Positions 51,142 through 59,323 of a stretch of DNA of 61,729 bases are shown piece after piece. The stretch is taken from assembly GCA_964600365.1 (NCBI GenBank), contig CAZRJG010000006.1, positions 1-61,729 on the forward strand, written 5' to 3'. The stretch comes from GCA-020352575 sp964600365 (GTDB lineage Bacteria > Actinomycetota > Acidimicrobiia > Spongiisociales > JAENVV01). The notes beneath the pieces were generated by a model. It made no database searches. It worked only from the letters and a program-made list of their open reading frames with translations, and was not told the DNA's origin. The position numbers and the translations under genes are program-made. How positions within the stretch are numbered: the stretch's first letter is position 1; each line of letters starts with the position of its first letter.

Positions 51142-51723
51142 TCAGCGGTCGCGAAGCCCCTTGCCTTCGAGGATGCGGGCGACGTGCTTCTCGACCCGTG
51201 CATGTCTGGTTGGCGCCTGTTTCGCCCCCGAGACATACAAGTGGTACTCGCGTTGCCGGCCCGGGGTCAACGCCTCGAACGCCACCCGCAGCGCCGGGTC
51301 GGCGTCGAGTCGTTCTTGGAGCTCCCCGACGAGTTCCTCCTCCGGAGCAGGCGGGAGTTCCACGCCCCGTTCCTCAACGTCGATCGCTGAGTCGAGAAGT
51401 CGCCCGATGGAGTCCGCGAGGCGGTCGACGTCGTCGACCGCCTGGACCTCGATTCGTTTCGCCGATCGGGAGTTCGGACCCTGCTCCACGAGGAGTCCAA
51501 CGGGATCGTCGACGAGGGCGCCCTTGAAGAACATGAGGGCAAGGCAGTCGGCGAACTCCTGCATGATGGCGATGTTCTTCCCGCCGAGCGTGTAGCAGGG
51601 CTTGCCCCACTTGATCTCCTCGTCGAGTCCCGCATCGAGCAGGAGCGGCCGAAGGCGGGCGATCTCCTCGGGCCATCGTTCGGAGGAAGCGAGGTAGCTG
51701 TCGACGTCGGGGAAACGCTCCAT
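51142..51723 (-). CDS. YdeI/OmdA and DUF1801-type protein
   Basis: This is a 193-residue protein. The N-terminal DUF1801 part (EEIKWGKPCYTLGGKNIAIMQEFADCLALMFFKGALV) is followed by a YdeI-type C-terminal segment (LTPGRQREYHLYVSGAKQAPTRHARVEKHV). The family has an iron-chaperone-like (frataxin-like) fold, and a role in stress is assumed. The start at 51723 is MERFPDVDSY. It lies three bases upstream of the MFS start on the same strand. Confidence 0.8.
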   Translation of the reverse strand: MERFPDVDSYLASSERWPEEIARLRPLLLDAGLDEEIKWGKPCYTLGGKNIAIMQEFADCLALMFFKGALVDDPVGLLVEQGPNSRSAKRIEVQAVDDVDRLADSIGRLLDSAIDVEERGVELPPAPEEELVGELQERLDADPALRVAFEALTPGRQREYHLYVSGAKQAPTRHARVEKHVARILEGKGLRDR

Positions 51724-51737
51724 TGCGAGGAGTCTGG

Positions 51738-52331
51738 TCAGGTGAGCAGGAGTGAGAGTCCGACGGCGAATGTGAAGACGTGCGCCCAGAACGGGGGCGC
51801 CGCGACGAAGCGGGTACGGGGGATGACAAAGAGAAGCCCCAGGATCCCTGCCCACACGATGCCAGCGGTCGGGAGCCACCCCGCCACGAGACCACTGTCC
51901 GCGAGTCCGAGCGCGAGCGGGATCGTGGCGAGGTAGGCGGTCGCCATGTGGATGGGGTGCCCCAGACCAGCCCATCGGGCGAGCGGTTCGTACACCTCGG
52001 GAACCCGGCCGTCGGTCGCAGTCCGCTCGGCGGCCCACTCCCCCACGCTCAGTCGGAACGCCAGGGCGAGCATCCAGGGCACGGCTCCGACTGCGTAGAG
52101 CCCCGCGCCGACCGCGACCATCGGGTCGATCGAGGCCAGCCCCCAGAGGCCCGCGACGGTGAAGGCCACCGCGGGGAGCATCACACCATGGATCCACCGC
52201 AGGCGGGCCCTGTCTGCGTGCATGACCGGGAGCGCGTCCTCGGGAGCCTGTTCGTACTCGAGGCGCCATGCACCTGCACCCGCCACGAACAGGGCGAACC
52301 CGGCCACGAGCACCCACGCCGTTGTCTCCAT
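51738..52331 (-). CDS. Polytopic membrane protein, unknown
   Basis: This is a 197-residue protein with five or six helices. The start at 52331 follows GAGGAGGTACCG. It includes GLGHPIHMATAYLATIPLALGL and a basic-Arg segment after the first helix. It is not recognised. It ends 14 bases before the YdeI-like gene, so the three genes may form one transcript. Confidence 0.6.
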   Translation of the reverse strand: METTAWVLVAGFALFVAGAGAWRLEYEQAPEDALPVMHADRARLRWIHGVMLPAVAFTVAGLWGLASIDPMVAVGAGLYAVGAVPWMLALAFRLSVGEWAAERTATDGRVPEVYEPLARWAGLGHPIHMATAYLATIPLALGLADSGLVAGWLPTAGIVWAGILGLLFVIPRTRFVAAPPFWAHVFTFAVGLSLLLT

Positions 52332-52373
52332 CGGTACCTCCTCGTCCTTCATTGGACGCCCCAGCACCGGGAC

Positions 52374-52664
52374 TGGTTGCCCAGTTCCACGGCAGACGCG
52401 AACCCGGCGGACTTCGAGGAGGTCGTGCTCTACGGCGGCCTCACCGACCCGCTCGACCCCGACACCGGCGGTGACATGCTCACCGATGGCCAGGAGGTGC
52501 TGTTCGTCGCCACGTCGCCGACCGACCCGGACACCGACGACGACGGGTGGTTGGACGGCGAGGAGGTACACATCTTCGGGACGAACCCGAAGAGCACCGA
52601 CTCCGACGGGGACGGCATTCCTGACCCGACGGACCCCGCTCCGAACGACCCACTCAACCCCTAG
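52374..52664 (+). pseudogene. Thrombospondin type 3 / calcium-binding repeat fragment
   Basis: This is an open frame without any ATG or GTG start; only a TTG at 52377 is available. It encodes TDPLDPDTGGDMLTDGQEVLF, TSPTDPDTDDDGWLDGEEVHIFGTNP and STDSDGDGIPDPTDPAPNDP, which are the D-rich calcium-binding repeats of exported TSP3 proteins. The absence of a signal peptide and start suggests an N-terminally truncated remnant. It ends at a strong hairpin. Confidence 0.5.
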
Positions 52665-52677
52665 GACGGGAGCGCGT

Positions 52678-52705
52678 GGTGGCCCGGACTTCGGTCCGGG
52701 CCACC
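52678..52705 (+). terminator. UUCG-capped intrinsic terminator-like hairpin
   Basis: GGTGGCCCGGAC and GTCCGGGCCACC form a perfect 12-bp stem closed by a TTCG tetraloop, followed by TTGG rather than a long U-run. It lies 13 bases after the calcium-repeat fragment and before the acetyltransferase gene. Confidence 0.75.
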
Positions 52706-52756
52706 TTGGCGCGAAATGACCCGACACGGCGGGCTGCCTCGCGCCAACCTCTCCCC

Positions 52757-53782
52757 ATGACCCGCGTTGAACACGTCGACACACGCACTGCCCCGAGGGA
52801 CCTCCTCGAGGCGATGCATGCGTACTACGTGGCCGTGCAGACCGAGGAGCTGCCCGGCGATCCGCCGATGCCGGTGGAGCGGCGGATCCTCGACTGGCGA
52901 CACTGGACCGACAACCAGGTCGCCCCCCGCTGGATCCTGTGGGACGGCGACGAGATCGTTGCGGTCGCGGTCGTGTGGGCCGACCTGGAGCAGAACCTGC
53001 AGAACGCGTTCGCACGGATCCATGTGCGCCTGAATCGTCGCGGCGAGGGCCACGCCAAGACGATCGCCGAGCCCGTTTTCGACTGGCTCGAGGCCCACGA
53101 GCGCACGCGGGTGGACACATACGTGCTCGACGGACACCCCGAGGCAGTGCTGTGCGAGCGAATGGGCTTGAAGCTCGTGTACACCGAGAGGCGGAGCCGC
53201 CTCGTGCTCGCCGACGTGGAGCGCTCACTCATGCAGGCATGGGTGGATCGGGCAACCGAGCGCGCCGGCGATTACCACCTGCTCTCCCTCCGCTCCCCGT
53301 TCCCCTCCGAGCACGTCGCCCCGTACTGCGACCTCCAGTTCCAGATGAACACCGCCCCGATGGACGACTTCGAGTTCGAGGACGAAGTCGTCACACCCGA
53401 GCGGTGGAGGTCGGTCGAAAAGACAGTCGAAGCCGCCGAGAAGGAACTCATCACCATGGTCGCCGTGCACACCCCGACGGGCGCCTTCGCCGGGTCGACG
53501 ACCGTCAACTATGACCGCCTCGATCCATCCCTCGCCTGGCAGTGGGAGACGGTCGTGCACCCCAACCATCGCAACAAGGGCATCGGGAGATGGCTGAAGG
53601 GGGCCAACACCCTGCACATCCTCGACGACTTCCCCGACGTGGCGTGGATCGACACGTGGAACGCCGGCTCGAATGAGCCGATGCTCGCCATCAACGTGGA
53701 GATGGGGTTCGCGCCGATCCTCATCACCACCACCTGGCAGGGGAGCACGGCTGAAGCGCGACGCCGCCTCTTGGGTTCCTAG
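52757..53782 (+). CDS. Tandem GNAT acetyltransferase
   Basis: This is a 341-residue protein with two GNAT domains. The first (about 1-165) includes RIHVRLNRRGEGHAKTI, a variant of the acetyl-CoA loop. The second (about 175-341) has WETVVHPNHRNKGIGRWLKGANTLH, with the normal R/QxxGxG/A pattern, and WNAGSNEPMLAINVEMGFAP. Such paired GNATs resemble mycothiol synthase-like or antibiotic acetylating enzymes; the substrate is not known. The start is at 52757. Confidence 0.8.
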   Translation: MTRVEHVDTRTAPRDLLEAMHAYYVAVQTEELPGDPPMPVERRILDWRHWTDNQVAPRWILWDGDEIVAVAVVWADLEQNLQNAFARIHVRLNRRGEGHAKTIAEPVFDWLEAHERTRVDTYVLDGHPEAVLCERMGLKLVYTERRSRLVLADVERSLMQAWVDRATERAGDYHLLSLRSPFPSEHVAPYCDLQFQMNTAPMDDFEFEDEVVTPERWRSVEKTVEAAEKELITMVAVHTPTGAFAGSTTVNYDRLDPSLAWQWETVVHPNHRNKGIGRWLKGANTLHILDDFPDVAWIDTWNAGSNEPMLAINVEMGFAPILITTTWQGSTAEARRRLLGS

Positions 53783-53803
53783 CGGTGCGCCGCCACCTCG
53801 TCG

Positions 53804-56800
53804 TCAGCCTTCGAGCAGCTCCCGGTTCCAGGGAACCCGCTCGAGGAACGTCTGCCGGTCCACGGGGTCGTCGATCCGCGCCGCCTGCCGCCGCACCATC
53901 TCGCGTGCCCGCGACAGGAGGTGCTCGACATCCGGTTCGCCGAGTGCCTCGAACACCCGGGCACACCGCAGGTGGATCAGGAGGGGCTCCCATGTGCCCG
54001 TCAGCTCCGGGTCGCGATCAATCGCTTCCCTGACACGGGTCGCCCACTCCCGGGCCAACTTCTCCTGACCTGCCACCAGCGCCGCGTAGGCGACCCCTGC
54101 CGCCGCGCCAACGAGGAGGGCTCCTTGGCCGATCTCCCTACGTAGGTCGTGGGCGCGCTCGTAGATCTCGAGGGCCCTCGGCGCATCTCCTGCGGCGAGG
54201 GCTGCGTGGCCGAACCACATGAGGGTCTCGGCGACGGCGTCCTTGTGTCCGATTCGCTCCTGGTCTGCCAGCACCCCCGGGGCGACCTCGAGGGCAACGT
54301 CCCATTCCTCCTCACACACGGTCACCCACAGCAGGTTCGTCCTTGCCATCGTCGAGTTCACCTCATCGCCGATCTCGTCAGCGATCTTCTTGAAGCGGGT
54401 GAAGTGAGCTCGGGCGTCGGCATATCGGCCCAGTCCGACCTCGGCAACGGCGAGGTTGTTGAGCGACTTCGACTCGGCGCGCAGGTCGCTGGCGGCCTGG
54501 GCCGACGCGAGATTGAGCTCGAGGTGCCGTCTCGCCCCGGAGAACTCACGGGTCTGGAGGAGGAGCAGGCCGAGGAGGTTCCGCACGTCCCCCACCACCT
54601 CTTCGCTCCCCGAGCGCACGGCGAGGGAGAGGAGTCCCTCGGCCTCCGGGATCGTTGCGGCGGCCGATTGGCTCCCCCAACGGGACCACACGAGGACCAC
54701 ACCCGCCGACGCCTGGAGCGCAAGGTCACTCGTCGCAGCAGCGGCGTCGACCGCCATGCGCGCAACCACCTCTGCGTCCGACATCTCGCCCCGGAAGTAG
54801 TGCAGCCACGTCTGGCCCATCCGCACCTGGGCCGTCTTCCCCGGGTCACCGCCTGCGAGTTCGAGCAGTTCGTCGAGCGTCCGCGCCCGCTCATCCCACT
54901 GCCCGCGACGGCCAAGCACTTCCTCCCGCACGGAGAGCAAGGAGAACCTGCGGTCTCCGTCGTCGCCCACGATGGCGAGTCCCCGGGTGACGAAGTCGTC
55001 TGCGTTCGTCAGCGCCGACCCGCCAAGCGCAGCACGCGCCGCATCGATGTAGCAGTCGACCGCCTCCTCGGTCCTCCCCGCCCGCTCCAGGTGCACTGCT
55101 CGCACCCCGGCGAACTCACCGGAGGGACGCTCCATGCGGTTGCCCAGCCAGTCCGCCACCGCACCGTGCAGCGAGATCCGCCTCCCTCGGAGCATCCCGT
55201 CGTACGCCACCGAGCGGGTGACCTCATGCTGGAAGCCGTACTCGGTTGCGCCGTCGAGGCCGGACGGATGCCGGAGGGAGACCATCTCGCGGAACATGAG
55301 CTCCGAAAGGGCCTCGTCGAGGTCCTCTTCGGCGACGGTGAGCAGGTCTCCCAGCATGACGTCCCAGAACACGCCTCCGATCAGTGCAGCCACCTCGAGC
55401 ACCCTTTGGTGGGATGAGGGCATTGCCTCGATGCGGGCCTGGACCACCCCTGCCATCGTCGGGGGTACGCGAGCCGCGTCAAGGAGTTCCGGCGAGATCG
55501 ACCCGAGCGCCGCCCCCTCCCCAACGAGGCCCTCGTCGACGACCATGCGGAACAGCTCCCCGGCGTGGAACGGGTTCCCGCCCGACATCTCGGCGATCCG
55601 CTCCGCGAGTGGCCCCCCGGAACCCGCTGGTGCCCCGGCAAGTGCCTCGATCTGCACCACGGCGTCGGAGCGAGAGAGCGCATCAAGGTGCATCCATTCG
55701 TGGCCCACGCCCCAATCGGGTCGGGTCACGAGGAGGTCCTTGCGGGCCGTGGCCACCATCACGCCACCCGCCTCGACGAGGCGGCGCGTGAGCAGTTCGA
55801 GCACGTCGAGCGATGCGACGTCGGCCCAGTGGAGATCCTCGACCGCGAGCACGAGACCGCTCCCGGCGCCGAGGCGCCCGAGCCAGTCCACGAGGTGGCG
55901 ATTGGCCCTCTGGAGGTTGAGCGTCGGATCACCGGCGGCTGCGGGCGCGAAGCCCACGAGGCGGACGATCGACTCCGCGCCCTCCGGGGAGACGCCGTCG
56001 GCGCGCAGGGCTGCGAGACACCGGTCGGCGGGATCACCATCCATGCCGAGCTGGCTGGCCCGTTCCAACAGCAGCGAGGCGATGAGGTCGAACGGCACGT
56101 CACCCCGCTCGACCCGGACGAACCCGCGTAGCACGGGAACGTCTGCGGGGAGCGTTCGGATCGCCTCCTCGAGCAGCCGGCTCTTGCCGATCCCGGCGTC
56201 GCCGAGGATCGTGATCGGGGCACTGGGAGTAGACCGAAGGAGCACCTCGAGGCGAGCGAGCTCTCGCTCACGGCCCACCAACGCAACGCCCTCCCTGCCC
56301 ACCGACTGCTCCGCAGTCCCGGTCACGAGGTAGGCGGCGACCGGTTCCCCGAAGCCCTTGGCTTCCACGGGTCCTGCGTCCTCGATGGTGAACCGGCCGC
56401 GGACGTGGCGTTGGGTTGCCACCGAGATGAGCATCCCACCCGGCGGGGCTGCCTGCTCGAGGCGGGCGGCGAGCGCGACCGTGTCACCCATGATCGTGTC
56501 GGCGGCCTCCGTGCGACCACCAGCAACGACGAGTCCAGTACTGACCCCGACCCGGACCGCGAATCCGTCGAGCGAATGCGTCTCCTCGAGGTCCTCTGCG
56601 ATGCGTTGGGCGTCGGCAAGGATCGCCAGGCCGGCGCGCACCGCCCGCTCAGGGTCATTCTCGCGGGCCCGCGGGAGCCCGAAGATGGCAAGGAACCCGT
56701 CACCCATGAAGCGGGTCACTCGCCCCGCGTTGTCGGCAACCGCCCCGGCGAGGCGACTGAGGGCCGCATCGAGGACAGCCATCGTCTCCTCGGGATCCCG

Positions 56801-57007
56801 GCCGTGCAGGAGGCGGGTGGACCCCACGATGTCCACGAACATGACCGTGAGGAGCTTGCGGGACCTGGGGACCTCTTCGGACTCTGTGAGCTTGGCCCGC
56901 AGCACCTCGATCGTGGCATCGACCACGGCGTCACCCAGCGTCCCACGCAGGCCTTCCTGCGCTTCGATGGCCGCTTCCAGTTGTGCCCTGTCGGGCGTGG
57001 CCTCCAC
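53804..57007 (-). CDS. Class III cyclase-domain plus NTPase plus TPR regulator
   Basis: This is a 1,067-residue protein. The GTG at 57007 follows GGAGGAG; the frame beyond it is noise. Residues about 45-215 are a cyclase homology domain (VMFVDIVGSTRLLHGRD, RFMGDGFLAIFG). An AAA_16/STAND-type NTPase domain follows with Walker A GDAGIGKSRLLEEA (near residue 260) and a Walker B-like LVLAVEDLHWAD. The C-terminal half consists of helical TPR repeats. This architecture is that of large signal-transduction ATPases; the DNA-binding domain seen in LuxR-type members is absent. Confidence 0.8.
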   Translation of the reverse strand: MEATPDRAQLEAAIEAQEGLRGTLGDAVVDATIEVLRAKLTESEEVPRSRKLLTVMFVDIVGSTRLLHGRDPEETMAVLDAALSRLAGAVADNAGRVTRFMGDGFLAIFGLPRARENDPERAVRAGLAILADAQRIAEDLEETHSLDGFAVRVGVSTGLVVAGGRTEAADTIMGDTVALAARLEQAAPPGGMLISVATQRHVRGRFTIEDAGPVEAKGFGEPVAAYLVTGTAEQSVGREGVALVGRERELARLEVLLRSTPSAPITILGDAGIGKSRLLEEAIRTLPADVPVLRGFVRVERGDVPFDLIASLLLERASQLGMDGDPADRCLAALRADGVSPEGAESIVRLVGFAPAAAGDPTLNLQRANRHLVDWLGRLGAGSGLVLAVEDLHWADVASLDVLELLTRRLVEAGGVMVATARKDLLVTRPDWGVGHEWMHLDALSRSDAVVQIEALAGAPAGSGGPLAERIAEMSGGNPFHAGELFRMVVDEGLVGEGAALGSISPELLDAARVPPTMAGVVQARIEAMPSSHQRVLEVAALIGGVFWDVMLGDLLTVAEEDLDEALSELMFREMVSLRHPSGLDGATEYGFQHEVTRSVAYDGMLRGRRISLHGAVADWLGNRMERPSGEFAGVRAVHLERAGRTEEAVDCYIDAARAALGGSALTNADDFVTRGLAIVGDDGDRRFSLLSVREEVLGRRGQWDERARTLDELLELAGGDPGKTAQVRMGQTWLHYFRGEMSDAEVVARMAVDAAAATSDLALQASAGVVLVWSRWGSQSAAATIPEAEGLLSLAVRSGSEEVVGDVRNLLGLLLLQTREFSGARRHLELNLASAQAASDLRAESKSLNNLAVAEVGLGRYADARAHFTRFKKIADEIGDEVNSTMARTNLLWVTVCEEEWDVALEVAPGVLADQERIGHKDAVAETLMWFGHAALAAGDAPRALEIYERAHDLRREIGQGALLVGAAAGVAYAALVAGQEKLAREWATRVREAIDRDPELTGTWEPLLIHLRCARVFEALGEPDVEHLLSRAREMVRRQAARIDDPVDRQTFLERVPWNRELLEG

Positions 57008-57160
57008 GTCACTCCTCCGCTCGAGGCGCCGAGCCGACCCAACCTCCGGGGGGTCGATCGCATCACCATACGTTCGGGTTGACAGGATCGCGCCCACGGT
57101 TCGTTCGCGACGCCTGGCGGGGTCGATTCCCCGTATCCTCGCTCGTCGAGGAGGAGCGGC

Positions 57161-58141
57161 ATGACATTGAGTGCGCAGAAGGAGACAGCCTTCGACCGGG
57201 TGTCCGGGCTGTGGGTGGCGATTCCCACTCCGTTCACCTCGGATGGGACGACCATCGATGCAGCCTCGCTCCGCCGATCCGTCGAGCATTACGTCTCGGG
57301 GATCGAGGTGGACGGCATCTTCTGCGGCGGGATGATGGGCGAGTTCTGGGCGATGACCCTGGAGGAACGGCGCACCGTCCACGAGCTCGTGACCGACACG
57401 GTCGCGGGGCGGATCCCGGTGATGGGCCAGACGAGCCACCACGTCTTCGGGCACACCGTCGATCTCACCCGCCACGCCGAGGAGATCGGGATGGACTTCG
57501 CAATCGTGATGAACCCCTACTTCCCACCGAGACCGTCCGACGATCTCGTCGTTGCGTGGTACGAAGCCTTGGCACAGCGGACGTCGATCCCCCTCTTCCT
57601 GTTCAACACCGCGTACTCGGGCTACTCGATCTCACACGACCTCATCGCCCGGCTGTGCGACATCGACGCCGTATGCGGCATCAAGCACCCCAAACCCAAG
57701 GACGACGTGATCGCCCTGTTGGACGGGGTGGGCGACCGCATCGTGGTCTGCGATGCCTCGGAGGACGGGTGGCTCGACCTCCACCTCGACCACGGCCTGC
57801 GTGCGCTCATGTCCACACCGGCGCTCGCCATGTTCCAGACGGCCGACGACAGGCCCGTGCTCGACTACACGAGGGCCGCACAGCGAGGCGATGTCAACGA
57901 GGCACGACGCATCAGCGCCACGCTCTCACCGCACCGTGACGCCTTCCAGCGTTGGATGCGTGACCCATGGCTCACGCGCAAGGAAGGTGCGGTACCGATC
58001 GCGGAGTTGAAGGCGTGGCTCGGCTTCATGGGCCTCGACCAGGGGCCGGTGCGGTTGCCCCTCGTGCCGCTCCCCAACGAACGGCTCGCGGAGATCAGGG
58101 TGGACGTGGAACGACTCGGCCTCCTCGGCTCGATCGACTGA
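57161..58141 (+). CDS. Dihydrodipicolinate synthase (DapA) family lyase
   Basis: This is a 326-residue TIM-barrel class I aldolase with Schiff-base Lys175 (CGIKHPKPKDD). The usual GTTGE loop is replaced by CGGMMGEFWAMT, and the catalytic Tyr region reads FNTAYSGYS. These changes suggest it acts on something other than aspartate semialdehyde, for example a keto-sugar acid or sialic acid-like substrate. A GAGGAGGAG site lies before 57161. It is divergent from the large cyclase gene. Confidence 0.8.
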   Translation: MTLSAQKETAFDRVSGLWVAIPTPFTSDGTTIDAASLRRSVEHYVSGIEVDGIFCGGMMGEFWAMTLEERRTVHELVTDTVAGRIPVMGQTSHHVFGHTVDLTRHAEEIGMDFAIVMNPYFPPRPSDDLVVAWYEALAQRTSIPLFLFNTAYSGYSISHDLIARLCDIDAVCGIKHPKPKDDVIALLDGVGDRIVVCDASEDGWLDLHLDHGLRALMSTPALAMFQTADDRPVLDYTRAAQRGDVNEARRISATLSPHRDAFQRWMRDPWLTRKEGAVPIAELKAWLGFMGLDQGPVRLPLVPLPNERLAEIRVDVERLGLLGSID

Positions 58142-58178
58142 ACACCACCGCTCGGGGTGGCGGGAACTGCGAAGAGCC

Positions 58179-58355
58179 TCAGCAGCTCTTGACGCCAAGG
58201 AGGGACTGGGCCCTCGAGGCGTGCTCAGCGGGCACACACATCACGTGGTACCGCACCTCGTCGAAGAAGAACGTGGGCTGCCCGCTCCGGACCTCGTGCT
58301 CGCAGCCCCCACAGGTCGGGGCGTGCTCCTTGCGCTCCTCGGATCGTTCGTCCAT
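58179..58355 (-). CDS. Small putative zinc-ribbon protein
   Basis: This is a 58-residue protein starting at 58355. It has a TCGGCEHEVRSGQPTFFF stretch and later YHVMCVP, giving a CxxC and HxxC set suited to one zinc. A basic/acidic N-terminus and a short C-terminal tail surround it. The function is unknown. It is convergent with the DapA-family gene. Confidence 0.55.
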   Translation of the reverse strand: MDERSEERKEHAPTCGGCEHEVRSGQPTFFFDEVRYHVMCVPAEHASRAQSLLGVKSC

Positions 58356-58685
58356 CCGACAAGCGTAGGAGGCGAGTGGGACCACTCGCCGACCCTCCGC
58401 CGGTTCTCGACCGGCGGCCAAACGCGGTCGCCGCTGACCACGAACCTCGTTGAGCGCGGTGGAGCCGCAGCAGCACGAAGCCGGGGAGGAGTGTTCCCGA
58501 CAGCGAGGCGGGACGGAGCGGAGTTCTCCCGACAGCGCCCGCGGACCCCAGGACCGTATAACAGAGGTGCGGAGGCGCCCCCGATGGGTGCACCGGTGAC
58601 CTTCCTCACCGGGACGCCGATCTCGGGTACAGACAGTCCTCCACACGGTCGAGGAATCGGTTCGCTCGACTGAAAGGAGAACAGC
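58356..58685 (+). promoter_or_regulatory. Intergenic region with direct repeats, candidate -10 and structured leader
   Basis: No gene is seen in these 330 bases. TCCCGACAGCG occurs twice as an exact direct repeat (58495-58505 and 58527-58537, 32 bp apart). Twenty bases after the second copy is GTATAAC with a possible -10, TATAAC (58557-58562). No clear -35 is seen at 17 bases. A leader of about 120 bases follows with a perfect stem (CCGGTGA 58593-58599 / TCACCGG 58606-58612) before the AAAGGAG of the 71-aa gene. Confidence 0.45.
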
Positions 58686-58901
58686 ATGCAATCGACCCAC
58701 ACCGACGGGGGCGCGTGGAGCTACCTCCTCGAGCTCACCGATCACCCCTCACCGAAGCGTGTCACACGTTTCGCCCTGAAGGGGTTCGCCACTGCCTCGC
58801 TCTACATAGGGGTGTTGGCAGCACTGGGCGTGTTCACCGGGGCTGTGTGGTGGTTCTCCGCCGGTGCCGTGAGCATCGCGCTGTTGGGGGTGGTTCGGTA
58901 G
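58686..58901 (+). CDS. Small two-helix membrane protein, unknown
   Basis: This is a 71-residue protein with AAAGGAG upstream of the ATG. A polar N-terminus is followed by two hydrophobic segments (about residues 33-52 and 54-70: FATASLYIGVLAALGVFTGA, WWFSAGAVSIALLGVV). It has no known family. The long structured leader suggests controlled expression. Confidence 0.6.
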   Translation: MQSTHTDGGAWSYLLELTDHPSPKRVTRFALKGFATASLYIGVLAALGVFTGAVWWFSAGAVSIALLGVVR

Positions 58902-58928
58902 GCGATCTCGTCCGACTGACCTTCCCTC

Positions 58929-58965
58929 GGTTCCCGGTCCGATCCTTCCTATGGGGCCGGGAACC
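58929..58965 (+). terminator. Hairpin after the 71-aa gene
   Basis: GGTTCCCGG and CCGGGAACC form a perfect 9-bp stem with a 19-base loop, 27 bases after the stop. No U-run follows, so it is a weak terminator candidate. Confidence 0.35.
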
Positions 58966-59095
58966 GGCGCGTCGGGAGACACTCCCCGCCTGGGCCCTCA
59001 AGAGTGCGCTCCGCCTGGGGTCGGCGCGCACGCGCTCGAGACCGACGACCGGAAACGGAGGGAATTGCCTGACATGCGAGCCCATGGGGACGGGG

Positions 59096-59101
59096 TATAA
59101 C
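59096..59101 (+). promoter_or_regulatory. Candidate -10 (TATAAC) of the two-component operon
   Basis: The seven bases GTATAAC match the candidate before the 71-aa gene. No standard -35 is present at 17 bases; CTGACA lies 21 bases upstream (59069-59074). A leader of about 90 bases precedes the small open frame at 59195. Confidence 0.35.
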
Positions 59102-59194
59102 TGAAGAAGCAGGTCAGGGTTCGAGGGTCCTTCGAGCGCCTGAGGTCGCCCCAGACGACCCTTTCCCTGCGGGACACCTCCAGAGAGGAGCGCC

Positions 59195-59323
59195 GTGCGC
59201 ACGATGGGCATGCGGTCGACACCGGTCCGCCGATACGCGCCACGCAATGGGGAGCCTGCGCCCGCACGTCCAGCGAGATCGCCTGCCCGCCCCGCGACAC
59301 CTCGCGGCGAACCGGACGCCTGA
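59195..59323 (+). CDS. 42-residue leader open frame coupled to the histidine kinase
   Basis: The GTG at 59195 follows AGAGGAG with good spacing. The frame is Arg/Pro/Ala-rich (MRTMGMRSTPVRRYAPRN at its start) and ends in TGATG, sharing bases with the kinase ATG at 59323. The kinase itself has no independent ribosome site nearby, so translation of this frame could couple to it. Its protein need not have a function. Confidence 0.45.
   Translation: MRTMGMRSTPVRRYAPRNGEPAPARPARSPARPATPRGEPDA

Noticed and set aside
57079..57084. TTGACA in the gap between the large cyclase gene and the DapA-family gene
   Set aside because: No -10-like hexamer lies 16-19 bases downstream; the nearest candidate, TATCCT at 57134, is about 50 bases away.
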